From Osmia lignaria lignaria (lineage: Eukaryota; Arthropoda; Insecta; Hymenoptera; Megachilidae), in the NCBI RefSeq assembly GCF_051020975.1, contig NC_135041.1:11048256-11112255 (forward strand): a stretch of 64,000 bases of DNA. Reading direction: 5' to 3'. Position 1 is the stretch's first letter, and every line of letters begins with the position of its first letter. Both the position numbers and the translations under genes were made by a program. The notes beneath the pieces were generated by a model. That model searched no databases and was not told the origin of the DNA. It worked only from the letters and a program-made list of their open reading frames with translations. Below, one piece after another: positions 1 through 14,600 of the stretch.

Positions 1-3000
1 GTTTGCTTAAAAATTTATTCCAAATTTACAATCTTATACACACATTTGATGTCATAGTAGTCATTTTGTAAAAATTACACATTGGACGATCAGATTTCTT
101 AAAATTTTATTTTAAATTTTCTTAACTTTACCAAACATAGCATCGTATACACATTTCTTTCCGTAGCAGTTAACTCGTTGAAAGTTCAGTGTCTCAATAA
201 TTAATACATGGTCTTGAGATGTATATATCATCTTACGTATTAATTATCTCCACATTCTCAATGGTAGAGAGCGAAGAAAATGCTGAGAAAAAATCGTGAG
301 AAGAATCGTTTGAACTTGCATCGAAATGAATAGTTTTCACTGCAAACACTTTTCCTGTTTTAAACACTTTTTCTTGTTTCAATGACAAGAGTAAAATTAT
401 CGAAAAAGAAAATAATTTTTTTAATTCTATAACTAAAATGGATGTAAAATACTGTATGTATATATTTTATTTGAATGAATTATTTAAAATAGTAGGTACA
501 GATAATTTATTATTCTAAATTGTTATTTTCATATGCAATTTTCTTAAGCCTTCTTCATATCTATTTCAAGCGGTAATGTCCAACACGTGGTATTTCCGGT
601 ACATGCAAGACCACCATCGGTACTTCCTGTACTGAGGGTTTTCTTCCGGTGCAAGTCAGTCAGCTTGTAAGAACAATATCTCTAGTACTGGTTAATAAAA
701 TGTGTATTGATTACTGAATTTCTCTTGAAAATCACTACATATTAAAATAGTCTGCAAAAAAATAGGTTTGATTAAAAAAAATGAATTTACATAAAAATTT
801 GAGCTTAACAAAAATTTATTTCATAAAAACTTAAATATCATCTTTATGAAATAATTAAGAAAGATTAATTGAAGCCATAAATTCCAAAACAATACAGATA
901 TACTTTTAAGAATTAAAGAGAATAAATTAAAATTTAAGAAATCTAACTTGAACCTAATCAAAAATAAATTAAAAATCTGTTCTCTTGGAAGTATTAGTTG
1001 GATGACTTGTGCTGGTTTGGAATTCATAGCATCAATTATTAGCATACTTGGGATGGTAATTGAAACTGTGTATGCCAATAACTGGCACATAATAATTTTA
1101 TATTAATCTGACAAACAAATTATTTCATATTTCAAGTACGAGGATGAATCCCTATTAAAGTTGGGAGTGACAAGGATTAATGTAGTGGCAAATTAGTATA
1201 GCTCAGTCCCTATATTCATAAATATACTCAGTCAGGAATACAGTTTTACAATTTAAAGATCATAAAAATGTATAAATGTCTTATAACTTTGAACACTAGT
1301 GTATTTGCTTTCTTTTTTCTATAAAAAATAATGGAACCGTTACAAATATGTCTGTACATCACGAAACAACTTACCTGGATAGTTGGATAAAAAAAAAAAG
1401 GATATCTGCACGGTAAATGGATCCCATCGCTCTTTCCGCAGAGCATATCATTACAGTTTCCAATAGATTGGAAATAGAGAATAGGAACCGAGGATGCACC
1501 AGGGAGAATTTTCTCGTTCTCCTTGGCAGGCTTCCTTCTCCTCTTTCCAATGACTCAAGTCCACTGACCGAGACTCGGATGCCATGTTATAAAGCTGAAG
1601 AAAAAAGAAGTCGCGATCGTAAACCGAGCTCGCTTCCACGCTTCGCGATAGTAGTTCCGTCCTGGCGATCGGACAAGTCGTTTTTCGTGGAATGTCAGGA
1701 AACTTCGGATTCTTGGTGAATTTTCTCGGTGAAATTCGACCATTCCCTACAATTTAATCGTTTCATTCTATTCACACGACAGTATGGTGCAAGGCGATAG
1801 GCAAACCATCTCAAAGTAGAATTTTCAAAATCGCTACTAGAACTGGGACGTGATTTATTTATTTATATTAAAGATCTTAATATTTTAATTAAATACATAC
1901 TTACTAATTGAATGAGTATAGTATTAGAATACAAAAAATTATTACAAAAATGTTGAACAATAGCATTGTTATTATTCATCGATAGAAAACATTTCTACTT
2001 GGTTTCTTTAATAACTTCAAGGTGAAATTCAATTCCAGTAATCAGAAATGATTTTTAAAACAGATGATCATAGGTCTCGTAGGTTGATCAGAAAATTTCA
2101 TTCTTCCTTTTCATTTCTATTACTTCCTGGTTTGTGTGGTTATTCATAATTGCTTCTGATTCACAGAAAATTGATCCAAATCATTTCACTGGAACTTTTA
2201 ATTTTAACATTCTTTTTTCCATTAAATATTTTGTTATCTAAATAAAATTTCAAATATTTCTGTCAGTAGCATTAAACAATGCTTTTATGAAATATTGAAG
2301 ATTTTAAATGTGCTATTTAAATTTCAGTCGCATTACCATTTGAATACTTTCCCAAACTTATATTTCCTTCAACAAAAACGAGGCCGTTCTTCACAAGTTT
2401 CCCAACTGAAATAAATATTTTCCCCAAAAGAGCAGAAGTTTTCGAAATACATGATACGCGAATTAAACCTCGATCGTTTGCGTAATCCAGTGAAATAATT
2501 GTGGCAATGGAACGCGGTAAAAAAAGTTGAAAGAAAGGATTGTTATGGAAAAATCGAGTGCTGTGCTTCACGGTGGCGCTCCTCAGTCGTGGCAGGACGA
2601 ATAAATAAAGCGACGAGAATGACCCACACTCGATTATATTGGCAAAGCGGAAAAGAGACAAGCATCGGTTGTTCAACAAAGAATGAGTTGGATAAAGACG
2701 AGTGGATAGAAAATATGGCCATGATATTTACTAACTGCGGCCTCCACGTGAAAGTGCTTGGTTCTTCGCTTTGTAACTTGGCCGAGGAACGCGTACGGTT
2801 TCATGTAACGGGTGACATGATCGAACTTTTCGATGAAAAGAAAATAAGAAAAAAAACATTAAGATCACGTTCGGATTCGAGGCAAAACGTTGCGTTTCAA
2901 CGCTGTTATCCCTTGTTATCCGTGACAGAATTCGTTTATTATTAATATATTCCAAGGATTCTGTATAGGTTCACCCTGAACAGAGAAACGAGGAGAGAAC

Positions 3001-4700
3001 GTGGCGGAAAAATGGAACGATCGAGTTGCGAGAGATTCGAATGTGATGGAATTTGACCTAAATAAGAGTTTGTAGAAGCGTGAACTCTCTCCCTTTTACA
3101 TCTGCCCGATGGAGCTCGCGAATAAATCGTACCAGACGTGTCTTTTTTTAATTAACCAACGTGCTTTGTTAATGATAGAAAATATTATCTTTCATGGAAT
3201 TTAATTCAAATTATTTATTTTGAAGAATTACTATGATTTTTATATATTTCTTTGCTATTGGGGTGTGTTCTATTTTTGGTTTATGAGTAATTCTCAAAAT
3301 ATGATAACCCTTGAACCCAGTTACAATTTAATTTATTATTGCATATTATTTTAATTTTCTAAATTTTACATTGTTCCTCTAAAAGTTATTCTTTCAGTAT
3401 ATAAAACTTTTTTATTTAAAAATTATACATTTAACCTTATGTTAATATTCTTGTTAATGTCCTCTTGTAGGTTTGGGTTTCAATTGACCCAGACTCTCAA
3501 GCATATGTTATATCCTCCTTTTCTCATTTTTTTTTACCCGTTGGTTATTGAATAGCTTGGTGAACCAAGCGTAACATTGCTCTCGATTGTTACCTAAAAA
3601 CTAGCATGGTTCAGTGAAAGTCAATTTTTACCAGTATTGACATTATTCATGTTTCTTCCACATAAAGGCGAACGCTGAGGTTGCATTATCGCTGTATCAG
3701 TTTCACAAATTATTTGAAACCTTTAATGTAAATTTTATTTTTCACTGAAACACAAGTTTATTTGTTTATCAAGCATGAGAAGCGAATTGTAATTATTTTT
3801 TGTTACCTTTTTTATGACACAATCGTTCGTTTCAATTGCAAGAAACGCGACGGATAAAAAAATGATTCGATTTTATTAATAAATTGAAAGAATTAATGCA
3901 CTGCCTCGGGAACGGTATTCCAGTTCGTCAACATTTTAATCGAGACACTTCGTAAAAGGAAAAAATGTAGGTTACTCAAGCAATTTAATCCGGTAACGCT
4001 TGACTTCACTTCATCAACCAGTTCGAAACACCTAAACTTCGTCAGTTCCATTAAAATCTATTTCTGTAATTATTTTATCAAATAAACTCCCTGGCAAACT
4101 TACAACACCATAATTTTCTTTGAAACTTGCATCGAGAGTTAGTCAAAGTTTTAACAGGAAGTAATAAATATCATCGATACTTTTCACTAACGCTTTACGG
4201 ATCGCGAATTCCTGAAGGATCTATAATTTTTATAATTTTATATCCTGTTTATATTTACAAGAAACATAACAACTGTTTGAAATTCATAGAAAACTGTAAA
4301 ATACAATGCTATAAAATGCCATTTTTTTTCTTTCTCTTCTTTTCAGATACAGATAAATTATTTTTAGATATATTTCTTTAAAAAAATATTAATTATTCTG
4401 TAATTTATTGAGTGGTTTGATAAAATAACATGTATGACCACAGCCAGTGTAAAAGTGTTACATATCACGTATAGCTATCTATTACTGTGGTAATAGACGC
4501 ATTAAGCATTGTTTTTCTAATAAATTCTAATCTTTTTAATAATCTCCATTAATAGTACACAAAGAACGAAGGACATACAGTTCCCTCGATTTCCTTATCC
4601 TTGTACCGTAACACTTCATGGTACCTTTCGAAACACCTCGTTCAATGCTTACCTATATGGTCCATTCAAGTGTATCAATTTTTCATTTTTCATACTTAAG
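1..4700. other. Intergenic stretch without a supportable gene
   Basis: AT-rich sequence with GC-richer patches near 570-670, 1480-1740 and 2380-3070. The open frames there (longest 148 codons, 2499-2945, plus) carry no motif I recognise, show no splice context and overlap open frames on the other strand. A short inverted repeat (CTGGGT/ACCCAG type) near 3475-3500 resembles one near 10560-10580 in the next gene's first intron and may be a mobile-element remnant. Confidence 0.5.
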
Positions 4701-4756
4701 AGAATAAGATTTTAACCTAGATTCATTCAAAAGCCACCGTACTTATTAGAAGATAA

Positions 4757-5125
4757 TTGGTTCTCCATCGGTGAAGTACCATTTCGTGGATAACTCTCTA
4801 AAGATAATTCGTCCAAGAAATTGTCCTGATAATGATATTATTTTTAAACTTTCTTTGGCTGCTAAATTCATTGAAAACCTCTGACTTGTTCATCGGTAGG
4901 GTGCCATTTCACGGACGATCCCATAAAGGTAATTAATTCAAAGAATTTCACTGGCGTCGCTAATGCCCTTAAGATCTCTTCGTAAAATAGGATTTGGACC
5001 TATAGATTCATCCAAAAGTGGTTATCCTCTTGTCAGAGGAACGTTGCTTCTCCATCCGTGAGGTGCCATTTCGCGGACGACTCCGTAAAGGTAATTCGTC
5101 CAAAGAATTTCGATGGAAAATATTC
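4757..5125 (+). repeat. Three diverged direct repeats upstream of the RhoGEF promoter
   Basis: Three related segments start near 4761, 4890 and 5048. Each carries a core like TCCATCGGTGAGGTGCCATT, then a 'TTCGCGGACGA'-like block and 'AAAGGTAATTCGTCCAAAGAA'-like sequence. Copies 1 and 3 also share the preceding 'GATTCATCCAAAAG' segment. Spacing is uneven (about 130 and 160 bp), so this is an old duplication rather than a simple satellite. It ends a few hundred bases before the predicted first exon. Confidence 0.7.
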
Positions 5126-5229
5126 TCTGTGGTATCCTTAAGGTCTCGTCGGGTGCTCCTCGCAAAACAAGGACAGAAGAGAAGGGGATACGAAGTTGTA
5201 TAGGCACCTTTCTCGCTGCGCTCGCTATG

Positions 5230-5340
5230 GAATGGCAAAAAAGAGAGGAGGCACTCTGACGTCACGTTGGTTGGTCGGTAGTGCCGCTAGCCTCTCACTT
5301 GGTCGGCGACGTTCGGTATGCCCGGTTCGGTTCTCCTCTT
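5230..5340 (+). promoter_or_regulatory. Probable promoter of the RhoGEF gene with a palindromic CRE
   Basis: GC content and CpG density rise sharply from about 5150 to 5630. A perfect 8-bp cAMP/ATF response element, TGACGTCA, lies at 5257-5264. I see no convincing TATA box, so a dispersed CpG-type start is likely. The first good splice donor downstream is at 5630. The exact transcription start cannot be read from the sequence. Confidence 0.5.
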
Positions 5341-5629
5341 GATCCGATCTCGATCCGTTCGATTTTGTGCCACGATCGTTCGATAGCCTTTCCAGCCGAT
5401 CGAACGAAGGTCGCTCGTTGAAATTCGGCCCCTGGTACCGTGCAAAATGTGCGACGACACGCGACGACCCCTCGGTTAGACCGGTGTGCTAAACTGACAG
5501 TGAAGTTGTTCCGTGCGAATCGGCCGGCTCCATTTGACCCGACAGTGCATGGCTGATTTCAAGTTTGTTTCTATCGTTGGTGCCATGATCATTTGGATAC
5601 CATTGTGAATGGATTAGATAGCTACCGCG
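5340..5629 (+). other. Noncoding first exon of the RhoGEF gene, with a uORF
   Basis: GC-rich sequence ends at a near-perfect donor (GCG|GTAAGT, GT at 5630-5631). No long open frame crosses it. A short upstream ORF runs from ATG at 5549 to TGA at 5606-5608 (19 codons plus stop). The first coding exon follows about 16.9 kb downstream. The left boundary is a guess. Assignment to the RhoGEF gene rests on strand, the donor, and the lack of any other plus-strand acceptor-bearing coding exon before 22.5 kb. Confidence 0.5.
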
Positions 5630-8600
5630 GTAAGTTCAACCTCTTTTCTTCGGCCACTTCCGGCTGCTCTTGATCAGCTTCTGTTGCGTTGGTTCACCGT
5701 TAAGATGGTGATAAATGGATTAATTTTAATTGTCATTTGTATAGAATTGTTTATAATGAAAATAATTTAATAGTAATTGAAAAGGTAGTAATATTGTGTT
5801 AGATCACCAGGTAGATACGGAAGTAGAGAATTGCGTAAGATTCTATATGCGATGATAAAAATGGTAATTTTTCATTTTTGTCATTTAAGAAAAGTGTTTT
5901 TAATTAAAATATACTGAGAGATTAAGGTGGAAAGATTTTTTCGGGATTGTTATGAATTTTCAAGTTTCGACTGGTCAGTTTGGCGATGAGATCATTGTTG
6001 GGAATTGGGAACTTCGAAGATGATACAGATGAAGAATTATTCATAATAATAAAAATGATTTGATGGTAAATGGAGAAATGAAAGAGACATTGTTGTATAG
6101 ATTGTTATATACAGTAACAAGCAGTGGCAAAAATGAGTAATTCCATTTTTTATTATTTCTAAAATACCCTTATTAATAAAGTAGGGGATTTTCTAAAGAT
6201 TATTATAATCTTTTACATTTTGTTTTGCTACTTTTTACTTGGTGTAAAAGTTATTGAAAATGATAGAATTAATTAGAATATAATAAAGAATATATCTATC
6301 AGACAAATTCCATCAAGTTATAAGGATTCTGAGTTTGACGATAAAAATGGCTAATTTTTTGCAAATACTTTTTCTTTATTACTTACATTCTGATGTGCAA
6401 TAAGACAAAAAAGGTAGAGAGACACTTTCGGTGAACTTTATTAAAAATCAACTGGTTTTTCGGTTGATTTACATGGATGAATCCACGGACCATTGACCTT
6501 TAAATGTCCCTATGTTGGAGAACTGTTCGAAATGCTCTTTCGTCCGCTTAGCATGAATAATTGATGGTAAACATCCAGGTTGGCCTGGATAGAATGAAAT
6601 ATTTGAATTCAGTTTTACGTCAGAATATTCTGTTTTCGGAGAAATCTTGCGCTAAATGGTACTCGGTGATTCTTATTTTTGAATAATTGTTTAGTATATT
6701 TATCTTTGAAGCGAACTTGTGATTCATTATTTAATTAGAAAGCGTTATTACAGTGTTCGAGATGAATTTATTTGCCTTCTTCAAAAATGTTTGAATGGAA
6801 CGGTATAATATCCAGAAATTTCGAACTTTTTCCTGGTAAACTTTTCTGTTGGTCATTTTGTATGCATTACTTTCAAGGAAGAGAAACGCGGCCACTTGTT
6901 TCACTGCTATTTTTTCATATTTCTTGCTAAATGAAAGCACTTCATTTTAATGCAATTACTTATTTAAAAAATTGTATATTTTTACATATATTGAAAGATT
7001 AAGAAAATTAAAATACCACTGAGTTATCTGTTGAAGTATTTTTTTCCTTCTTAATAAAATTATTTTGAAATATTATAATTTTGCAATATTAAGTACAAAT
7101 TTTCTTAATTTTAAGCTAATTCAATGTTTCGTAGAAAATTTTTTCCAAGAAAATTTCATATAATGGAATATAACGATTTATTAATTTTAGTTCGAGCGAA
7201 AAGTAACACCGATTTCTATGTCTCTTTTATTTTTTTTTACTAGGATTGCAGATAATGATCACGTGTAGTATTACGTGAGTACATACGAACCTTCGCTGAA
7301 GTTGTTAACTCATTGATATATGCTGTAAACTCGCGTCCTCAGATTTACGACTGTATTTTATTCGTGTCACTGGTATTCAGATTTTCATTTAAACACGTAA
7401 AACAATTGTTGCAAATCTTTCATATTTATAAATTCCTCTATAACATAGTTTTATTTAAGACACGAAATTCTGTTCTTTTATTAAAATTGTCACCGCCCAC
7501 ATGTAATATAAAATTTTAAGCTGCAGAATTTCTTTTACGTCAAGGTACACGTGCAATATATACATATTTCACTGTTGACGTAGATTCGATAAAAAAGATA
7601 TTGACATTATTCAACTTTGCTTTTCGTCGCAAGATAGAATAAATTAAAGCTTATTAATGTGCAAGGTATTTAATAGAAGACACTTTTTTTATCGTTTTTA
7701 GATAAAGAACAAACGAGTGGTAAATAAAATTATATAAATGATTAAGAAAATTTTGAAAAAGAAAAACAAATGTGAGATTAAAAACATAATACTATTTTAT
7801 ACGTTAATCCTTTTCTATGTCGTTCGATTGAAATAGCTGAACGTGTGTTCTTCTTTTAGAAAATGCACCGATCTAGTAATCGTAAAAGGAATAAGGGGTT
7901 AACGGGTTAAAACAAACTGCTGTGATTAGACAGCACCGTCGTAGTGTGAGAATCAGCTTAGAATTACCGATGAACAGCGACCGGAATCGGTCGTGAATGT
8001 TCAATTGAATTCAGTCTAATCACTTGAAAACCCCAACCGAAAATTTATGTTAAAGATAATTACCATAGAAATAATAAATAGTTTCGTATACCCCCGATAA
8101 ATTTGATAAAAATATAATTTAGTCTGAAATTGTTGTTCATTGTAGTGAAATTTCATAGTAATTTCTTAGTCTAAGATAGATGGAATTGAATATCTCGATA
8201 GGATGAAATATTTTTGGTTGACCAGTTTCGAAAGGTCGAAGAACTGTTATAGCTTCTTCGGTGGCTAGTTTCCCATGGCGCATTCAGGGCATCTCGATTC
8301 GTTCGATTTGTTTCGTTCTAGAGCATAACTAACAAATATCTCGCTTCCATGAATCGCCTTGCAACCAGAACTCCGGAGTACTTTGACTCCATGGTATCCA
8401 GTAAGTCCAGTTTGAGTAAGCATCCCGACTTCTCTCTACCTTCAAGTGGATTGACCTCTGCCGTCAGGATTCGTGATAGGAATAAATTCTCGATTATGTC
8501 TCCTCGTCTCCTCACTTCTGTGAGTTTCCATTCGTACGACAAACCGAATCGTTCCTTTCAATTTTGGATACCGTCTGGTCATAGTCGAACTGGAATCGGT

Positions 8601-11600
8601 ATGTGAGCTGTTTAACATAACCCTTTTCCTTCGTCTTTTTACCTTGTACTCGAACAAACATCGTTGTAACAGTTGTTCTGTGACCTCTCGAAGAGTTATA
8701 GGCGTTTATCTTGCACGATGATGGAATACAAATGTTGGGATTAAAGTCTGAATTTTTCTTCTTTCAAGATATTCTTGGTTATTGTTTAAAAATATGATTT
8801 ACGTTTAATCGTGACCATCAGGAGACGGTTGAAAGTTTAGACTTTCGAAATCTACAGTGATGAAAATTATAATATATGTGAAATTTTAGACGAATTTTGG
8901 TTAGTTTAAGGATAATGGCAATTAGAAGACAAATAGGTGGCTTACTTTTATTTTTAAATAGAATTTATAATAAAAAAATAAAATATATATAGGGGAAAGT
9001 TGGAATAATTGGACCAATCAGTTATTATTTTTTTGAAAATTTTTTAAAATGTCCTCGTAAAAAATCGTAATAGATTATGAAAATCTAAATAATAAATAAA
9101 CGTGAATTTTATGCCATTGATATTGCTACTTATCCTGAGAAATAATCAACAACGAAGCTTTTACGATCAGACGATAAAATTCAAGATGAGCAACCACCAG
9201 TTACATCATTCTTGTCCTTTGGTTCTTCTTATTTTAAACCGCAGAAACAGGAGATGAAGGAAATATAATTTTAGTCAAAAATTATGGGGGATAAACTTAC
9301 GAAACGTTAGACGTTTGTGGTAGATAAGTAGAAGAGATAGCTGTATTACATTTTTCAACAATTATCAAATGTAATGAAATAAAGTGGTAATCAAGTTTCT
9401 GAAACCAGTATTTCAAACGTTTTCAGTCAACTAAAATTTATTTATTTATTCTACAGTGCATTATAAACACCTTTAACCCTTTATTTATTTCAAAGTTTTC
9501 AAAATAAATTTATGCTAATTGTTTAGAAATCAAAAGTGAATAATCTTACTACATTTAAAATTACATTATCTTAGATGCTATAATAATTCAATAATAATAA
9601 CGATGTTCTTTGAAGTATAGGCGGTAGATATTTAAAATAGATATTTTTAATTATAAAACGTAAATTAAATTAGTATTTATTAATTTTTTTTTAATTAATA
9701 ATATTCTGTGCACATGCTATGTTTCGTTTCAAAAGGTTAATTACTATGGTGTTTAAATATGAAATTGATAATCTATGTCCATTTTCATTGTATGCAAAAT
9801 AGCAGACATACACGGAAGGAACTTGAAAAAAAAATATGAAGAAGCAGATTCTAGTAAGATTGTAGATTAATTTGCACAAAAGCGAGGGTAGGAAATCTTC
9901 TCATAAAACTTTGTCGCGATTCGAGCGATAATCGTCTTCACACGGAAATTGCACGTAGAAAGACGTTAAAAAGTTAGTTCGCTGGGCTGAAATGTTAACT
10001 CAATAGGATTTTGACGTGCCGTAGAACTATGAGAATAGCTAGACAATTGAGAAAGCATCGCGGCAAAATTCTCTCTGATTGTTTTCGTAGAAAGTAAACA
10101 TAGTGGGAAGGGGATTCTGGCGAGAGTAGGCTCTTTCTTGTGTTTCGAGAAAGGTTGCCGCACGAAAGGATCGTAAAAATCCAAATTAGACCTAATTAAA
10201 CGTGGCTGAAACAAAAAATATAAGAAACGAGTCGAACCTTTCTCGCTAAGAAAAAAGAATCTGCGACCGACAATCGAAAACTAAGGACGCGTATAATTTT
10301 GTCAATTTTTTTTCAAATTCTTCATCCATTAAGAGTTGAAAAATTAAAAATTAGTGTCTCTAACTAATATTGATGTAAAGTTTGTAGAAAGAACAAGCTT
10401 CCATTCTTTCCTGCCTCAACATTTGATTTAGAATTAATATTTACTTGTGTTCTCATTTGTAAAATTTTATATTTTCAATATAATATGAAAGCCTTCCGTT
10501 TAGAAATTTGAATGCCTAATTTTAGTCAATGCGCCATTGTGGGTATACGTTTCGTAGGTCTGGGTCACAACTGACCCGGTTATTGTCGTTCCAAAGTGTA
10601 TTATTCGCACTAAAGGAGTAGTAGTCGAGACAGGCCAAAATTGTTGCCTTTATATTCCTTTTGGCGAGCAGGCTAGCCATACCAGAAACATCATGGCATT
10701 CGACTATTTACTCGCCTATTGACACACTTTACAGGTCTGTCGTAATGTGGACTTCACGAATGGACGAACTTCTGCATCGATTTCACGTTGTCTGAAAGTT
10801 CGATATGAAATTCAGAAACGTTTGTGCAGGGTTTTAGCATCTGAAGTAACGTTATCGGGAATGGAAATGAAAAAGTACCGTTTGTTTTACAGTTTTCTGA
10901 GTACTTATTGGGAGAAAGAATGGTTTAAAAGGAATCAATCTTAAGCATTACATAAACATAGAAATGATCTAAGAAGATTTATTTTACCATTTGTTATATC
11001 GTATATAAATATGCAATGATGCCTGCTAATAAAATAATAATAGCTAAAATAACGTAGCTAATTTCAAACTGTAATAACTTTTGAATTCATACATGTAGTT
11101 TGAAATTATAAGTACCTTAGTGTACAGGTGCAATTGCAATTTTCTCATGCAACCCTGCACAAAAGTGCATTATTTTTAGAATATTCATCATTTGATACCA
11201 GTTTGTCCAAGTTATACGGAAGATCCTATAAAATCACATATTAACAAGTAATAAAATTATTAATAATTCAAGACTTTGTTAGCAATATTATTTTAATCTT
11301 TTAAATGATTTGTGAATATTGTAAATTCTAAAGGGGATATAAATTATTATAAAAGAAAGATGCCATTCCTTGGACATGACTAGCTTCATCGAACAAATGA
11401 TTTTAACAGGGTCGGTTTGCTATTACCGTGCTGTAAAACGGTATACATACATATTATCTATTCTTTGTGCAACGGTGCATCGAGTAACAAAAGGTTACTA
11501 GGTTTCGCATTACGTAATTACTTTGTCGCTCCTTCCACCAGGAACTTTATATGCAATCGGTTAAATCCTGCTCGAATTCGAATATAATCCCTTTAATTTG

Positions 11601-14600
11601 ACATCAGATCACTCTACAGATTTTTCTATATTACAGAAAATTTTATAAAACCTTATCGTATTAGACTCAATTCTTGAGACTCTTATTAATACTCGAGGTT
11701 CTATAAAATATTAAAAATTATAAAACATAGATATATATAATAATGTAAGTTATTGATCTAAAATTTTAAATTTGAAAATTAAAAGAAAATTAAAAGAAAA
11801 ATTTGTTCATAAAATAGAAATCTATTATTTGGTTTTGGTCGCAATTGAAAAATATCAAAAGAATAATCCAATGTCGCTGTTTTCGGTGTCTATGTTTATT
11901 TTAAATGTACCATGTTAGGTAGGAAATGGCTTCAGAAGATTTATCGGTGAAAATATCATCGTCGTGAATCTGATTCTCCACGCGAACAATTATCCTCTCG
12001 AGTAATAGTTCCTGTTTGAGCTGATTCGACAAGACAAATGGAGATGACCCGTTTAGTCTGCTCGTCGATGAACCGTTGATCACGACGAATGCTTCGAAGC
12101 AAAAACTTGGAAACGCGATGGTCGACCGGTTTGAATTCTCGCTATCGAGAAAGGAAACATCAACTTTCTTCCTGTCTTTCTCTCTTTCTTTAGTTTTCTT
12201 TGTTTCCTACGTACAAATTCTCCTTTCTTACCTTTTACAACTCGAGTAACGCTAGCCTGTTCAAACGCGACGATAACATTATTGTTGGGAACTTTGTTAT
12301 TAATAAAATTTTTCTCAGCACAATTTTCAACTTAGAATTATTATTCAGAGATTTTTTAATCATCTATTTTTCATCATTGTCCTTTTATGGAGTTTGAAGA
12401 CGATTAGAGGGATCGCCCACTTAAATAACTGTATCGCTCCATAAGGTGCTGAATGACTCGAGAACCTGAAACGATGCTACGTCTAGAAACAGTGTAAAAA
12501 TGTTGGTTTAAACACTCATGAAGAAACTTAATTTTTTAATTCAGATTATTAATACCTAAAGTTTTTATTTCTAATGATTGACTTTAATTATCTCGTAAAG
12601 GGTGGTATTACCAACAAAAATTGCTTTTTTTCATTTTAAAATTCTAATAAATTATGAAACTCATATCTGTAACTGAGTAATTAAAAAATTAATTTTTCGA
12701 GTGAAAATTTCCAATTTTTAATTATTCATTCATTTGTAAGGGTATTAATTATAATAAAAATTGTTTCCTTTCATCCTCAATATTTAATTTCTTTTTTTAG
12801 CAAATTTTTTTTAATTAAAAATGAAAATTTTATGTGCTTATTAAGTTTCCTTTTCTTAGAGCAAGTAATGCAATTCTTTTGCCAATTGAAACCCAACAAA
12901 GAATGTTATGCGTGCCTGTTAAAATAAGTGTAGGTAATATGAATAAACGTGTTGCAATATGAATTTTCATTACGTTATTTAAGAGAGTAGTAATTTTGCT
13001 CTACTGACCAAATACATTTCCTGTGGCTCATGTCTATGGAATATAACATACGTGTGTAATCTAGAGGCTATTAACCCTGTTTCCGGAAGAGAGCAGTGCA
13101 CGAGCTGAGGCCATTGTCTTCACTTTCCGATTGCTAGACATTCGTGTAAGATCTCTTATATATCATTGATGAATATTCACCAAACACGTGACTAACATGA
13201 GCGACAACTTCCTCTTTGTATGCATTTACGTTCACACCTTATCGTCGGTTTTCTATCTATTTTCTTTTGAAATTGCTTTCTTAATGATGTTTATGAATCA
13301 ATTATAATATCAATTTCACTGGAAATTATTTTTATTACATCGTATTACAAAATATAAACAATTACAAATTTTTAAATACAGAGACAATATATTCTATTAG
13401 ATATTTATATTTTAATTACACTCTTTATTTATCAAACATAAAATACTACTTTTATATTTTTTAGCAGCCAATTAATAATCAATCAAATAATAACCATTAA
13501 TGGTAAATAAGATATAGTTCAAAAGTTGTATGTTTAATACATTTTTCTTTTCTTATATATTTTGAAAGAAAAGTCTGCAGCTACTTAAGAAATCATTGGA
13601 AATGAATAAATTACATCTTAAAACACGACATACCTCCATTCCATTAGATTCAAGGGAAACTACTTTTTGATATTGCAATTGAAGTCAGCTTTCTATGCAT
13701 AATAATGTAAATATATATAGCACAGTATAATATTTGTAAGGTGAGATTTAAACATTTTATAATACATATAAGTTCATTTGCCTTGCAATCGCGTAATATT
13801 TTTTATTAATTCTTAAACTCATAATTACCATGAAAGGTTTCCAAATATATTACTTGTCCATTGAATCGAATTTCCTACCATTAAAAATCAAAATATTAAA
13901 TGATAAGCATTAAACACTAAATACAATGATTTAGTTGCTAACGTTTCATGAAAGCGTACAGTATGCATGCTATACAAGAAGTAGACAGCTCTACATATGA
14001 TGGCCTCCTTGTTGACCCAAAGTAAACGGAGCATGACTCGAGTTTGTTCGATGGTTGTGTTTAACTATCACGTGAAATAGAAGTCATCCACATGTATACG
14101 GTCACGTACAAAATTCTATTGAATTGAAAAAGAAAAAGTAATTACGATAATCGGTTATCTCCCACTTAAATTGTTCCCTATTTCTTCTGCGATATAATTA
14201 CATTTAATTCGAGAAGGAAAAGTTGCCCGATAGAGTCTACATAAAACTATATCCAGTATATTGAACCAAAAGTTGAACACCAATCGCAAGTTTTTTTTTA
14301 TTTGCAAACAAAAACCGACTTCAGAGAAAGGATTTATAGTTTCAACCGGAACGATAGTTTTCCTTGAACCATGAAATTGCACATTTCTCATTAGTACTAT
14401 CAGTTCCTTTTTCAACTACAAATTGTTTTTTGTGCGTTCACTTTCATAAAAATGAAACAGATATGATTAAACAAATTTTTTTTTTACATATAAATTGAGA
14501 ATATTTGTATTCTGTACTAGAAGAAATCAATATATCGTCCCTAGATATATTAATGTGCAAATTTTCATTTTTTTGTTAAAGTGCATATTTTAACATACGT

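Noticed and set aside
2499..2945. 148-codon plus-strand open frame
   Set aside because: No recognisable domain, competing frames on the other strand, and no splice or promoter context.
3470..3500. Similarity between 3475-3500 and 10555-10585 (GGGT...ACCC hairpins)
   Set aside because: Only about 25 bp with no flanking similarity. Probably remnants of a common repeat, too little to annotate.
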